A stretch of 38,018 nt of DNA from Nitrospira sp. (GTDB taxonomy: Bacteria > Nitrospirota > Nitrospiria > Nitrospirales > Nitrospiraceae). The stretch lies in the NCBI GenBank assembly GCA_029194675.1, contig JARFXP010000013.1, positions 1 through 38,018 of the forward strand. The letters run 5' to 3'. This document shows, one piece after another, positions 23,210-33,158 of the stretch (its first letter is position 1; each line of letters begins with the position of its first letter). A program made the position numbers and the translations under genes. Under the pieces are notes generated by a model. The model had not been told where the DNA came from and did not search any database. It was given only the letters and a program-made list of their open reading frames with translations.

Positions 23210-24496
23210 GTGCCAATTCTGATCAAGGGTGGTCGCGTCATTGACCCAGGCCGGTTTGTCGGAATTGACGATGTGTTAATCGAGAACGGGAAGATCGCTG
23301 CCGTGGGCCGGAATCTTCCGGCACCGGCCGGTGGCAGAACCATTCAAGCCAATGGGAAGCTTGTGATGCCGGGGTTCGTTGATTTGCACGTCCATTTTCG
23401 CGAGCCGGGGTTCGAGTACAAAGAAACCATTCAGAGCGGCAGTGCTGCGGCCGTTGCGGGTGGTTTTACGACGGTCTGTTGCATGCCCAACACGAACCCG
23501 GTGAACGACAATCAAGCCGTTACCGAGTTTATCTTGGAACGAGCGCGGTTGGCCGGCCTCGCCAATGTACTGCCGGTCGGCGCCATCACAAAAGGATCGG
23601 AAGGGAAGGAACTGGCGGAGATCGGGGACCTACGGCGGTCCGGCTGTGTCGCCATCTCGGACGACGGTAAGCCTGTGATGAACAGCTTGGTGATGCGGCG
23701 AGCGATGGAATATGCCTTGGCTTTCGATCTGACGGTCGTCGACCATTGCGAAGACCTGCATCTGGCGGAAGGCGGCTGTATGAATGAGGGATTGGTTTCG
23801 ACCGAACTGGGATTGCCTGGTATCCCGGCTGCGGCGGAGGATGTGATGGTGGCGCGCAATCTCTCCCTCTCGGAGCTCACGGGAGCTCGGCTTCATCTTG
23901 CACACATCAGCACAGCCGGGTCCGTCAGAATGGTGCGGGAGGCGAAGGCCCGCGGGATCCACGTGACGGCGGAAGCCTGTCCTCACCACTTTCTGCTGAC
24001 GGAAGAACTGGTGCGTGGCTACAACACCCACGCGAAGATGAACCCCCCCTTGCGTACCTGGGCGGATGTCCAGGCGATCAAGGAAGGATTGCGGGACGGC
24101 ACGATTGATGTGATTGCGACCGACCATGCGCCTCATGCCACGCAAGAGAAACAGCAGGATTTCACCGAGGCACCGTTCGGAATCGTTGGACTTGAAACGG
24201 CGTTGCCGCTGACGTTGGGGTTGGTGGAGGAAGAGGTTCTGTCACTGGAACAAGCGGTCCAGAAACTGACCTCGGCTCCGGCTGCGGCGTTCGGACTCAA
24301 CAAAGGAACGCTGGCGGTCGGCGCAGATGCCGATGTCGTCATCGTTGATCCGCAAGAACAGTGGGAAGTCGATCCGTCCAAGTTCCGATCCAAGAGCCGC
24401 AATACGCCCTTTGTGGGATGGAAGGTGAGAGGTCGAGTGAATACAACCATTGTAGGCGGTAGGGTGGTGTTCGAAACCGGTCCGGTGGAGCGGTAG
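23210..24496 (+). CDS. pyrC: Dihydroorotase
   Basis: A 428-residue amidohydrolase that closes carbamoyl-aspartate to dihydroorotate. Metal-site motifs are DLHVHFREPGFEYKE (58-72), CPHHFLLTEE (about 258-267) and TDHAPH (about 304-309). The central KGSEGKELAEIGDL segment and the TVVDHCED site are present, as in the larger type I enzymes. I use the GTG at 23210 (GGAG 8 nt upstream), since the conserved domain begins with PILIKGGRVIDPG. The frame remains open to 23111 through the inverted repeat, which is unlikely to be translated. The next gene starts 4 bp after the stop. Confidence 0.93.
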   Translation: MPILIKGGRVIDPGRFVGIDDVLIENGKIAAVGRNLPAPAGGRTIQANGKLVMPGFVDLHVHFREPGFEYKETIQSGSAAAVAGGFTTVCCMPNTNPVNDNQAVTEFILERARLAGLANVLPVGAITKGSEGKELAEIGDLRRSGCVAISDDGKPVMNSLVMRRAMEYALAFDLTVVDHCEDLHLAEGGCMNEGLVSTELGLPGIPAAAEDVMVARNLSLSELTGARLHLAHISTAGSVRMVREAKARGIHVTAEACPHHFLLTEELVRGYNTHAKMNPPLRTWADVQAIKEGLRDGTIDVIATDHAPHATQEKQQDFTEAPFGIVGLETALPLTLGLVEEEVLSLEQAVQKLTSAPAAAFGLNKGTLAVGADADVVIVDPQEQWEVDPSKFRSKSRNTPFVGWKVRGRVNTTIVGGRVVFETGPVER

Positions 24497-24500
24497 CGCT

Positions 24501-25019
24501 GTGCGACGACTGTCCCGGTGGGGGATGGTTGGGTGTCTTACGCTTGAGTGGGTTGCGCTCGCCGTCTGGGTTGGAGGCATGGTCGTACTGAGCGGAGCGG
24601 TGATCCCGGCCGTGTTCAATACATTCGGAGGACAGGATTCCGGAGGCATGTTTTTGACTAGGGCGTTCGAAGGTTATCACCGTTTGGTCATCGGCGCTGG
24701 TGCCATCCTCTGTGCTACACTCTGCTACCGCTGGTGGATCGGAGATCCGATCCTTGACGTCGGTTGGAGTGAGATGACCGTGCTGGCAGTCATGGTAGCG
24801 ATCGCCGGGCTCATCATCGTGGTTCTTCATCCGAACGCCGCGGCCCTTCAAGCACAGGCGTTCGCCACGAAGGATGAGACAGCCAAGAAGGCGGCTTTGG
24901 AAGCATTGTTTCGTGTTCTCATGCCGATTCGATCGCTGTATATGCTCAACCTTCTATTGGGTCTCGTACTGATCGGCATCAAGGCGAACCGCTCGCTCCA
25001 TCTGGATGGAAGACTGTGA
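24501..25019 (+). CDS. DUF4149-type integral membrane protein
   Basis: A 172-residue protein with four hydrophobic segments (about 11-40, 66-82, 94-112 and 148-162). The features [30 protein letters not shown] and [17 protein letters not shown] fit the DUF4149 family of small inner-membrane proteins, whose function is unknown. It starts with GTG at 24501, 4 bp after the pyrC stop, and overlaps carA by GTGA, so it is tightly locked into the pyrimidine operon. Co-transcription with pyrC and carA is clear, but a role in pyrimidine metabolism does not follow from sequence. Confidence 0.75.
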   Translation: MRRLSRWGMVGCLTLEWVALAVWVGGMVVLSGAVIPAVFNTFGGQDSGGMFLTRAFEGYHRLVIGAGAILCATLCYRWWIGDPILDVGWSEMTVLAVMVAIAGLIIVVLHPNAAALQAQAFATKDETAKKAALEALFRVLMPIRSLYMLNLLLGLVLIGIKANRSLHLDGRL

Positions 25020-26188
25020 AAAAAGCGATATTGGCACTGGCGGATGGAAGGGTTTTCGAGGGCCGCGCTCTCGGCTATGATGGTGAAACGGTTGGTGAAG
25101 TCGTGTTTAACACGGCCATGACCGGTTATCAGGAGGTCCTGACCGATCCGTCGTACAAAGGACAGATCATCACGATGACCTGTCCCCATATCGGCAACTA
25201 TGGGATCACACCTGAAGATGTGGAATCCCATCGAGCTTGGGCAGAAGGGTTCGTCGTTATGGAAGCCAGCCGCCTTGTCAGCAACTGGCGAAGCCGGCAG
25301 ACCCTTCAGGAATCATTGAAAGAAGCCAAGATCGTCGCGATCGAAGGAATCGATACAAGAGCCTTGACAAGGCACTTGCGCGAGCATGGATCACAGCAGG
25401 GAATCATCAGCCATCTCGATCTCGATCATGAGCGGGCGGTCGGACGTGCCAGAGAAGCTCCCGGTATCATTGGTCGAGATTTGGCTGCCGAGGTCACCTG
25501 CGCACGCCAGTACGACTGGACGACGGGGACGGGCGAGTGGGCGTCGTCGGCGAACAGCGGGGAACATGGAACGCCCAAGCCCTGGCGAGTGGTGGCCTAT
25601 GATTTCGGTATCAAACACAATATCCTCAGACGATTGGTGGATGTCGGCTGTCAGGTCACGGTGGTGCCTGCTGCAACCTCGGCAGCCGAAGTCGAAGCCC
25701 TCAAACCTGACGGTATTTTCCTCTCGAACGGTCCAGGCGATCCGGAGGGCCTTCCCTATGCCGCGAAGGCAATGGAAAAACTGATCGGACGCTATCCGAT
25801 CTTCGGCATTTGTTTGGGCCATCAGATTCTCTGCTTGGCCTTCGGCCTCAAGATCTACAAGCTGAAATTCGGTCACCATGGGGCAAATCATCCCGTGATG
25901 GATCTTCGGACGAGGAAAGTCGAGATTACGTCGCAGAACCATAATTTCGCCGTGCAGGGTCCCACATCACTCCTTGGTGTACCGGAGTTGCCGCCCGTGA
26001 TCGACACTCGCTACGGAAAACTGTCGCTCACCCATGTCAGTTTGAACGACTACTCGATCGAGGGGATGGCCTGTCTGGACCATCCGGTCTTCTCGGTCCA
26101 GTACCACCCGGAAGCGGCACCTGGTCCCCATGATGCCGCCTATTTGTTCGATGAATTCATCCAACTTATGGAGAAACGTCATGCGTAA
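25016..26188 (+). CDS. carA: Carbamoyl-phosphate synthase small subunit
   Basis: A 390-residue glutaminase subunit that supplies ammonia to CarB. The N-terminal domain has [20 protein letters not shown] (24-43), [20 protein letters not shown] and [12 protein letters not shown]. The class I amidotransferase domain has the nucleophile Cys266 in FGICLGHQ, the SNGPGDPEG loop and the His-Glu pair of [11 protein letters not shown]. All key residues are present. GTG start at 25016 overlaps the stop of the previous gene. CarB is not adjacent: sppA and an M48 peptidase gene lie between, an unusual split kept in one orientation. Confidence 0.95.
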   Translation: MKKAILALADGRVFEGRALGYDGETVGEVVFNTAMTGYQEVLTDPSYKGQIITMTCPHIGNYGITPEDVESHRAWAEGFVVMEASRLVSNWRSRQTLQESLKEAKIVAIEGIDTRALTRHLREHGSQQGIISHLDLDHERAVGRAREAPGIIGRDLAAEVTCARQYDWTTGTGEWASSANSGEHGTPKPWRVVAYDFGIKHNILRRLVDVGCQVTVVPAATSAAEVEALKPDGIFLSNGPGDPEGLPYAAKAMEKLIGRYPIFGICLGHQILCLAFGLKIYKLKFGHHGANHPVMDLRTRKVEITSQNHNFAVQGPTSLLGVPELPPVIDTRYGKLSLTHVSLNDYSIEGMACLDHPVFSVQYHPEAAPGPHDAAYLFDEFIQLMEKRHA

Positions 26189-27131
26189 TCGCCTCGTCAT
26201 GGGCATGATCGGATTGTTGCTGTCAGGCTGCACGTTCAATTTCCCGCTGTTCCCTGGCCCAGGGCCTCTGCAAGAGACTCAGGTCGACGGGACCGGTAAA
26301 GCAAAAGTGCTGTTGATCGAAATTTCCGGAGTGATTAGTTCTCAAGATAACGAGGGATTACGGGCGACTCCCAGTATGATCGCGAGTGTGAAGGAACAAC
26401 TGACTCGGGCGGCTAAGGATGAGAAAGTCAAAGCCGTTGTGCTTCGCATCAATACGCCTGGGGGAACGGTGACGGCGTCGGATATTATTTATCACGAGCT
26501 GAAAACGTTCAAGGCCAATCGCAAGATCCCCATTATTGCATCCATCATGGATCTGGGCACATCAGGGGGCTACTACATCGCCGCGGCGGCGGACCAGGTA
26601 CTGGCGCATCCGTCGTCCGTGACCGGCAGCATCGGCGTGATTATGCTTACGATCAACGCGCGCGGGCTGTTGGAGAAAGTGGGGGTGGAGGCGACGGCGG
26701 TGACATCGGGCCCTCGCAAGGATATGGGTTCGCCGTTTCGAACCATGACGACCGAAGAACGGGTCATCTTCCAAGGATTGATCGATTCGTTTTATCAGCG
26801 TTTCTTGAACATCGTGCAAGAGGGTCGCGCCAATTTACAGATGGAGCAGATCAAACGGTTGGCCGATGGACGAATCTATACAGGCGAACAGGCCAAAGCG
26901 GCTGGTTTGGTCGATGAGATCGGCTATCTCGAAGACGCGATCGCAGTGGCCAAGAAACAAGCCGGCCTGACGGACGCCCGAGTCGTGACGTACACACGAC
27001 CGGGTGAATACTCCAACAACGTGTATTCCAAGGTATTGGCGCCCAATGGGCTCGTCGGTCTTGCCGATCTCAACCTCATGTCATTTGTCCGAGGAGGAAC
27101 CCCCCAATTCATGTATTTGTGGATACCATAG
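26181..27131 (+). CDS. sppA: Signal peptide peptidase SppA, lipoprotein form
   Basis: A 316-residue S49 peptidase. It has its own start at ATG 26181 with GGAG upstream, overlapping the carA stop by 8 bp. Residues 1-17 are a lipoprotein signal ending in LSGC. The protease core has [16 protein letters not shown], the serine nucleophile region [24 protein letters not shown], and a candidate catalytic Lys in [12 protein letters not shown]. The size matches the short SppA form with a single catalytic domain. SppA enzymes degrade leftover signal peptides at the membrane. A lipobox in place of a membrane anchor suggests tethering at the periplasmic face. Confidence 0.88.
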   Translation: MRNRLVMGMIGLLLSGCTFNFPLFPGPGPLQETQVDGTGKAKVLLIEISGVISSQDNEGLRATPSMIASVKEQLTRAAKDEKVKAVVLRINTPGGTVTASDIIYHELKTFKANRKIPIIASIMDLGTSGGYYIAAAADQVLAHPSSVTGSIGVIMLTINARGLLEKVGVEATAVTSGPRKDMGSPFRTMTTEERVIFQGLIDSFYQRFLNIVQEGRANLQMEQIKRLADGRIYTGEQAKAAGLVDEIGYLEDAIAVAKKQAGLTDARVVTYTRPGEYSNNVYSKVLAPNGLVGLADLNLMSFVRGGTPQFMYLWIP

Positions 27132-27215
27132 TGAGTGAGGAGCCGATCGCATGACGGATGGTATGATGACTGACAGTATTATTCATGATGATCGGCTTGG
27201 ACCTAGGGATCCAGA

Positions 27216-28172
27216 ATGATACGGCCGGCAGATCAGGAGATCGACGGCCCGTTCTCAAAACCCATTGATCGTCGTGCCTTGCTTCTGCATGGGGCTCGAG
27301 AAATGCTTAGGTTGGCTTGCCTTGTGGGTCTGGGAGCGGGCGGCGTGGTTTCGACTCTAGCGGGATGCGTCCGCGCACCGGGAACGGCGCGCGATCAATT
27401 CATCTATATATCTGAGGAGAAAGAAATTGAGATGGGCATCAGCGCCTATCATGAGTTGCTGCGCAAAGCTCCACTGAGTGATGACCTCGAGGTGAACGGG
27501 ATGGTCAACCGTGTCGGTCAGCGTATTGCGGCGGTTGCCAATAAACCAGAGTATCAGTGGGAGTTTGCCATCATAAGGGACGACCGCATGATCAATGCCT
27601 TCGCATTGCCCGGCGGCAAGGTCGCGGTCTTCACAGGAATCTTGAAAATCACGAAGAACGAAGACGGGTTAGCGACCGTTATCGGCCATGAGGTCGCGCA
27701 TGCGCTCCAACGCCACGGAGCGGAGCGATACAGCCGAAGCATCCTTGAAACGATCGGCCAAGTCGGTGCGCTGGCGGCTGGAGCCGCCGTCGGACGCCCA
27801 GATGCGGCGATAGCCGCGATGAGCGCCTACGGAGTCGGAGTCTCCCTGCCGTTCGGGCGAAAGCAAGAGTCCGAAGCGGATTACATCGGACTCCGATTGA
27901 TGGCGCAGGCCGGCTTTGACCCTCGAGAAGCAGTGCCCTTTTGGGAGCGGATGAGTGGGTGTCCCAGGCAGATGATCGATAAGGTCTGTTTTCGGTCGCA
28001 GCATAATATCCCGGAGTTTCTGTCCACGCATCCCTCCGATCTGTCGCGTATCAATCAAATTGAAGCCTGGCTACCGGAGGCCATGACGTACTACCATGCG
28101 ACGCAGGGGGACGAAAAACCCACGTCGACCCCCTATCAACCTCTGATCGGACCCATGCTCCCATCCAGCTGA
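27216..28172 (+). CDS. M48-family zinc metalloprotease, lipoprotein
   Basis: A 318-residue protein with the zinc motif HEVAH (H158 to H162) and the downstream glutamate region [20 protein letters not shown], characteristic of M48 peptidases of the LoiP/BepA/YcaL type. The N-terminus carries Arg-Arg (19-20) and then a hydrophobic segment ending in LAGC (48-51), so it is a likely lipoprotein, possibly using the Tat route. The start at 27216 has a weak ribosome-binding site. The 84 bp before it hold nothing recognisable. Related proteases perform outer-membrane quality control, which is a reasonable but unproven role. Its position between sppA and carB suggests a shared transcript with envelope proteolysis genes. 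Confidence 0.88.
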   Translation: MIRPADQEIDGPFSKPIDRRALLLHGAREMLRLACLVGLGAGGVVSTLAGCVRAPGTARDQFIYISEEKEIEMGISAYHELLRKAPLSDDLEVNGMVNRVGQRIAAVANKPEYQWEFAIIRDDRMINAFALPGGKVAVFTGILKITKNEDGLATVIGHEVAHALQRHGAERYSRSILETIGQVGALAAGAAVGRPDAAIAAMSAYGVGVSLPFGRKQESEADYIGLRLMAQAGFDPREAVPFWERMSGCPRQMIDKVCFRSQHNIPEFLSTHPSDLSRINQIEAWLPEAMTYYHATQGDEKPTSTPYQPLIGPMLPSS

Positions 28173-28189
28173 TCCACCCCCAGAACACG

Positions 28190-31100
28190 ATGCCCAAACG
28201 AACGGACATTCAGTCAATCCTCATGATCGGGTCCGGTCCGATTGTCATCGGCCAAGCCTGTGAGTTCGATTATTCCGGCACGCAGGCCTGCAAAGCGCTG
28301 AAAGCGGAGGGTTATAAAGTCATTCTCATCAACAGCAATCCGGCGACGATCATGACGGATCCGGAAATGGCTGACCGGACCTATGTCGAACCGATTACCT
28401 TGGACGTGGTTGAAAAGGTGCTCGATCGGGAACGCCCGGACGCCTTGCTTCCCACCATGGGTGGGCAAACGGCCCTCAACACCACGATGGGGTTGGTGAA
28501 GCGAGGAGTTCTCGATAAATACCGGGTCGCTCTCATCGGCGCTTCAGCGGAAGCCATTCATAAAGCGGAGGACCGGGAAGCGTTCAAGCAGGCGATGCAT
28601 CGAATCGGCCTGCGGGTGCCGAAGAGCGGGACCGCGCACCAGCGACAGGAGGCCCTGGCGATTCTCGATACCGTCGGCTTCCCCGCAATCATTCGTCCGT
28701 CCTTCACCATGGGGGGGACCGGCGGAAACATCGCCTATAATCGCGAGGAATTCGAGAGGCTGATCGATTGGGGGCTGGCCATGAGTCCGGTCAGTCAGGT
28801 GCTGATCGAAGAATCGGTCATTGGGTGGAAAGAGTATGAATTGGAGGTCATGCGTGATCTGAAGGACAATGTCGTCATCGTGTGTCCGATTGAGAACTTC
28901 GATCCGATGGGCGTGCACACCGGAGACAGCATTACGGTCGCGCCGGCCATGACGTTGACCGACAAAGAATACCAACGGATGCGGGATGCAGCACTTCGTA
29001 TCATCCGAGAGATCGGGGTCGATACAGGAGGGTCCAATATTCAGTTCGGCATCAACCCAGCCAATGGGGAGCTGGTCGTCATTGAAATGAATCCTCGGGT
29101 ATCTCGAAGCTCGGCGCTGGCATCGAAGGCGACCGGGTTTCCGATCGCGAAGATCGCCGCCAAACTGGCCATTGGATATACCTTGGATGAGATTACCAAT
29201 GACATAACCGGTGTCACAAAGGCATCGTTTGAACCGACGATTGATTATGTGGTCGTCAAGATCCCGAGGTTTGCCTTTCAGAAGTTCAAGGGGGCCGACC
29301 CGACCTTGACCACGCAGATGAAGTCGGTCGGGGAAGTGATGGCGATCGGACGCACCTTCAAGGAGTCTCTGCAGAAGGCCATTCGCTCTCTGGAGTTAGA
29401 ACTGAATGGGTTCGCGTCACGGTTCGGACTTGATCGAGGTGTTCCCGCCGGGTTTAACCGTCCGGAAGCGATCGAGAAACTCAGCCGGGTGCTGCGGACA
29501 CCAGTACCGGAACGACTGTGGTACGTGGCCGACGCTATGCGCTTGGGATTCACGGACGAGAAGCTGTTTGCAACGACGAGGATAGATCCCTGGTTTTTAG
29601 AACAAGTCAGACAGCTGGTGGACTTTGAACGAATGCTTGCCGGTCATGCCGCCGATCCAGAGGCCGTCTTGGGCAGCGAATTGCTGTGGGATGCGAAAGA
29701 GCTTGGATTTTCTGACGATCGGATCGCGCAATTGCTCGGATGCGAGGCGACAGCGGTCCAGCGAGCAAGGACGGAACACCCAACACGAGGGGTCACCTAT
29801 AAACGGGTCGATACCTGCGCTGCGGAGTTCGAGGCGCAAACTCCGTATCTCTATTCCACATACGGCATGGAGTGCGAAGCCAGGCCGTCGGATCGACGGA
29901 AGGTCGTGATTCTGGGGGGAGGTCCCAATCGGATCGGACAAGGGATCGAGTTCGACTACTGCTGTGTTCATGCGGCCATGGCGCTTCGAGAAGACGCGAT
30001 CGACACGATCATGGTGAACTGCAACCCGGAGACGGTGAGTACGGATTACGATACGTCGGATCGGCTGTACTTCGAGCCGCTGACGCATGAAGACGTCCTC
30101 AACATCGTTCATCGGGAGCGGCCGATCGGAGTGGTCTTGCAGTTCGGCGGACAGACGCCCTTGAAACTGGCGCTTCCGCTCTCGAAAGCCGGTGTGAGGA
30201 TTCTTGGGACCAGTCCCGACGCCATCGATTTGGCGGAAGACAGGGAACGGTTTCGTGGTCTCCTGAATAGGTTGGGCTTGATGCAGGCCGAAAGTGGAAC
30301 CGCCCGATCCATCGAGGAAGCGGTGCAGATCGCCGGGCGGATCAGCTATCCGGTCATGGTTCGTCCGTCCTACGTGCTGGGCGGACGTTCAATGCAGATC
30401 GTGTATGACGAAATCGCCCTGCTGGAGTACATGCATTCCGCAGTCAAGGCGTCGCCCAATCATCCGGTCTTGATTGATAAGTACCTTGCCGATGCCATCG
30501 AAGTCGATGCCGATGCGATTTCGGACGGCGAAACCGTAGTGGTTGCGGGAATCATGGAGCATATCGAAGAAGCAGGGGTTCATTCCGGCGATTCGGCCTG
30601 TTCGCTGCCTCCCTATACGTTGGACAAGGCCATCGCGCGCGACATCGAGCGGCAAATGCGTTTGCTGGCATTGGAACTCGGCGTCGTCGGGCTTATGAAT
30701 GCACAATTTGCCGTTAAAGACCGGACCATCTATGTGCTTGAAGTCAACCCTCGCGGATCCCGGACCGTGCCGTTTGTCAGTAAAGCGATCGGCGTACCGC
30801 TCGCCAAGTTGGCGATGAAGGTGATGATGGGAAAAACACTTAAGGACCTGCGCTTTACGGAGGCTCCTCTGCCGACACATTTCTCGGTCAAAGAAGCGGT
30901 TTTTCCGTTCAACAAATTTCCCGGGGTCGATGTTCTGCTGGGACCTGAAATGAAATCGACCGGAGAAGTGATGGGCATCGACGGAGATTTCGGATGGGCG
31001 TTTGCAAAGTCCCAAGCGGGAGCCGGAGCCGTCCTCCCGACATCCGGGACTGCCTTTGTGAGTGTGAAGCAAGCCGATCGTCCTGTCGCCTTGGATCTCG

Positions 31101-31441
31101 CGAAACGGTTACGTGCACTCGGGTTTCAGATTCAAGCCACCAGCGGAACAGCCGGTTATCTGAGAGAGCACGGAGTTGAAGTGAGTACCGTCAATAAGGT
31201 GAAAGAAGGACGTCCGCACATTGTCGACCATATCAAGAATGGCGCGGTGGCACTCCTCATCAACACCGTGCGGACTGCTTCTGCTCACGCGGATTCGCTG
31301 TCCATCAGACGGGAGGCTCTCCACCGAGGCGTTCCGTATTTCACAACCATGAGAGGCGCCCATGCGGCCGTGATGGGCATCGAAGCGACCGCCCAAAAGG
31401 GTTTAGCGATTCGTTCACTACAAGAGTATCATCGGCCATAA
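28190..31441 (+). CDS. carB: Carbamoyl-phosphate synthase large subunit
   Basis: A 1083-residue enzyme of usual length with two homologous ATP-grasp halves. The first half begins [20 protein letters not shown] and has [16 protein letters not shown]. The second half begins [20 protein letters not shown] and has [16 protein letters not shown]. The C-terminal allosteric (MGS-like) domain begins near residue 940 ([36 protein letters not shown]). With CarA it makes carbamoyl phosphate from glutamine, bicarbonate and two ATP, feeding PyrB and arginine synthesis. It follows the M48 gene by 17 bp. The 3' end abuts a MITE-like element at 31463. Confidence 0.97.
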   Translation: MPKRTDIQSILMIGSGPIVIGQACEFDYSGTQACKALKAEGYKVILINSNPATIMTDPEMADRTYVEPITLDVVEKVLDRERPDALLPTMGGQTALNTTMGLVKRGVLDKYRVALIGASAEAIHKAEDREAFKQAMHRIGLRVPKSGTAHQRQEALAILDTVGFPAIIRPSFTMGGTGGNIAYNREEFERLIDWGLAMSPVSQVLIEESVIGWKEYELEVMRDLKDNVVIVCPIENFDPMGVHTGDSITVAPAMTLTDKEYQRMRDAALRIIREIGVDTGGSNIQFGINPANGELVVIEMNPRVSRSSALASKATGFPIAKIAAKLAIGYTLDEITNDITGVTKASFEPTIDYVVVKIPRFAFQKFKGADPTLTTQMKSVGEVMAIGRTFKESLQKAIRSLELELNGFASRFGLDRGVPAGFNRPEAIEKLSRVLRTPVPERLWYVADAMRLGFTDEKLFATTRIDPWFLEQVRQLVDFERMLAGHAADPEAVLGSELLWDAKELGFSDDRIAQLLGCEATAVQRARTEHPTRGVTYKRVDTCAAEFEAQTPYLYSTYGMECEARPSDRRKVVILGGGPNRIGQGIEFDYCCVHAAMALREDAIDTIMVNCNPETVSTDYDTSDRLYFEPLTHEDVLNIVHRERPIGVVLQFGGQTPLKLALPLSKAGVRILGTSPDAIDLAEDRERFRGLLNRLGLMQAESGTARSIEEAVQIAGRISYPVMVRPSYVLGGRSMQIVYDEIALLEYMHSAVKASPNHPVLIDKYLADAIEVDADAISDGETVVVAGIMEHIEEAGVHSGDSACSLPPYTLDKAIARDIERQMRLLALELGVVGLMNAQFAVKDRTIYVLEVNPRGSRTVPFVSKAIGVPLAKLAMKVMMGKTLKDLRFTEAPLPTHFSVKEAVFPFNKFPGVDVLLGPEMKSTGEVMGIDGDFGWAFAKSQAGAGAVLPTSGTAFVSVKQADRPVALDLAKRLRALGFQIQATSGTAGYLREHGVEVSTVNKVKEGRPHIVDHIKNGAVALLINTVRTASAHADSLSIRREALHRGVPYFTTMRGAHAAVMGIEATAQKGLAIRSLQEYHRP

Positions 31442-31462
31442 ACTGAGGATCTTAGAATCTTA

Positions 31463-31627
31463 GAGGATGCTGAAAAAGCTCGTCCAGCAAGGCCGCAGCA
31501 AGCGAAAGGCTGAGGCGTAACTTTTCCCACCCACCCGCCCCGAGCTGCTGTGGCAGCTCTCGCCCGGTGGTACGTTGAAGCCTTGAGCGATGCGAGAACG
31601 CAGCTGGACGACTTTTACAGCATCCTC
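31463..31627. repeat. MITE-like element with long inverted ends, copy 1
   Basis: About 165 bp beginning GAGGATGCTGAAAAAGCTCG and ending in CATCCTC. The first ~25 bases pair with the last ~25 (GGATGCTG, AAAAG, CGTCCAGC). Inner sequence includes GTACGTTGAAGCCTTGAGCG and GATGCGAGAACG. A related element lies at 32951-33153. There is no coding content. The strong fold between carB and greA may also end or process the transcript. Confidence 0.75.
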
Positions 31628-31651
31628 AAACTGTTCAGGAGCAACCGGAGC

Positions 31652-32128
31652 ATGCCGACCCCAATTACGAAGAAGGGCTATGATGCGTTGAAGGCGGAAT
31701 TGGATCGTTTGCGCAAAATTGAGCGACCGAAAGTGATCGAAGCGATTGCGGAGGCCAGAGCACATGGCGATCTCAGCGAGAATGCCGAGTACGATGCCGC
31801 CAAAGAGCGCCAAGGATTTATCGAGTCACGCATTTCCGAACTCGAGACAAAGCTCGCAGATGCCCGCGTGGTGGAAACCGTGGGACGTACCACCGAGACG
31901 GTCGTCTTCGGCGCAACTGTGTTGGTCGTCGAGCAGGAGTCCCAAGCGAAAAAGCAATACACCTTGGTCGGACAAGACGAGGCCGACATGAAATTCAACA
32001 AGATCTCCGTACAGTCTCCTGTCGGTCGCGCGCTCATCGGTAGGCGTGTCGGAGATTTTGTCGAAGTGAAGACCCCCGTAAAGCTGGTCGAATACGAGGT
32101 TCTGGAGATCAAATTCGAGGACTTCTGA
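31652..32128 (+). CDS. greA: Transcription elongation factor GreA
   Basis: A 158-residue factor that enters the RNA polymerase secondary channel and stimulates cleavage of backtracked RNA. The N-terminal coiled coil holds LKAELDRLRKIERPKVIEAI and the acidic tip region EARAHGDLSENAEYDAAKER. The C-terminal FKBP-like domain has TVVFGATVLV, DEADMKFNKISVQSPVGRAL and VGDFVEVKTP. Start ATG 31652 has GGAG close upstream and follows the MITE-like element; the frame is open back into that element but this is not coding. Length is normal. The next gene starts with GTG 2 bp after the stop, so the two are coupled. Confidence 0.95.
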   Translation: MPTPITKKGYDALKAELDRLRKIERPKVIEAIAEARAHGDLSENAEYDAAKERQGFIESRISELETKLADARVVETVGRTTETVVFGATVLVVEQESQAKKQYTLVGQDEADMKFNKISVQSPVGRALIGRRVGDFVEVKTPVKLVEYEVLEIKFEDF

Positions 32129-32129
32129 C

Positions 32130-32927
32130 GTGCCGGACGCACGCCCTATCATCACGCTCTTAACGGATTTCGGCGAGCGTGATTGTTTTGTGGCAAGCAT
32201 GAAGGGGGTCATTCTGTCGATCAATTCCTCCGCTGCCATCATCGATCTCTCACACCAAATCGCCTCCCACCAGATCCAGGAAGCCGGATACTTCCTGAAG
32301 TCCTGCTATCGCTATTTCCCGGAAAGGACCATCCATGTTGCCGTTGTCGATCCCGGGGTCGGGACGGAGCGCCGGGCATTGCTCGTTTCCGCGGCCGGCT
32401 CGTTCTTTATCGGTCCGGACAATGGGTTGTTCACCGAAGTGCTGGAGCAGGAGGTCGGGGCGAAAGTATGGCAGATCAACAGCCCACAGTATCGCTTGGA
32501 AACAGTTGGGTCGACCTTTGACGGTCGGGATGTGTTCGCGCCGGCTGCCGCTTGGTTGAGCAAAGGAGTCCCACCGACGTTTTTTGGGCCGGTGGTTCAA
32601 GATCCGATCCGACGTTCCGTGGCGATCCCGGTTTGGCATGAGGAGTTGCTGGTCGGGAAGATCGTCTCCGTCGATCGGTTCGGGAATCTCATTTCCAATC
32701 TCACGGCGCGCCAGGTCCGTGAATTTCGAGCCGCAATGGGACAAACTGTGGAGATCCATGTCGGTACGCATGTCATTCACGAATTGGTCGGAAGCTACAG
32801 CCAAGGGAATCGCCAGACTCCATCGGCATTGATCAACAGCAGCGGGAACTTGGAAATCTTTCTCCAGGAAGAAAGCGCAGCACAAAGCCTGCAAATCGGC
32901 GTCGGTGAAGAAGTACGTCTATGCTGA
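32130..32927 (+). CDS. SAM hydrolase / hydroxide adenosyltransferase family protein
   Basis: A 265-residue protein of the DUF62 (SAM_HAT) family, related to the fluorinase and chlorinase of halometabolite pathways. Family marks are ITLLTDFGERDCFVASMKGV (8-27), VAVVDPGVGTERR (about 70-82), FFIGPDNGLF (about 92-101), TFDGRDVFAPAAA and the C-terminal domain KIVSVDRFGNLISNL. Housekeeping members split S-adenosylmethionine with water into adenosine and methionine; halogenation is not expected here. It begins with GTG directly after greA. A MITE-like element separates it from the convergent lhgO gene. Confidence 0.88.
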   Translation: MPDARPIITLLTDFGERDCFVASMKGVILSINSSAAIIDLSHQIASHQIQEAGYFLKSCYRYFPERTIHVAVVDPGVGTERRALLVSAAGSFFIGPDNGLFTEVLEQEVGAKVWQINSPQYRLETVGSTFDGRDVFAPAAAWLSKGVPPTFFGPVVQDPIRRSVAIPVWHEELLVGKIVSVDRFGNLISNLTARQVREFRAAMGQTVEIHVGTHVIHELVGSYSQGNRQTPSALINSSGNLEIFLQEESAAQSLQIGVGEEVRLC

Positions 32928-32950
32928 CCGGTTCGAATTAGAACGGCCCG

Positions 32951-33153
32951 CAGGATGTTCAAAAAGTTCTTTGGTTCACCCGACCACCCCGGGGCGTCAA
33001 GACGCGCCTTTCCCCGGGCAAGGCTGAAGAGGCGAAGCGTAGTCCGTTTGTACCCGCCCACCCATCGCCTGTCTGAACAGGCGTTGACTCAGGTCGTACG
33101 TTGAGCCTCTGAGGGATGCGAGAACGAAGCTGGGGGACTTTTTCAACATCCTG
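32951..33153. repeat. MITE-like element with inverted ends, copy 2
   Basis: About 203 bp from CAGGATG to CATCCTG. Ends pair as AGGATGTTCAAAAAGT against ACTTTTTCAACATCCT. It shares with copy 1 the segment GTACGTTGAGCC, then GATGCGAGAACGAAGCTGG near the right end. The middle differs (CCCGCCCACCCATCGCCTGT). It lies between two convergent genes, where a bidirectional terminator would fit. Confidence 0.75.
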
Positions 33154-33158
33154 CTGCG

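Noticed and set aside
32130..32927. Interpretation of the DUF62 protein as a fluorinase or chlorinase
   Set aside because: The family motif alone does not indicate halogenation; the greA-linked, housekeeping context fits the common SAM hydrolase members, and no halometabolite genes are near.
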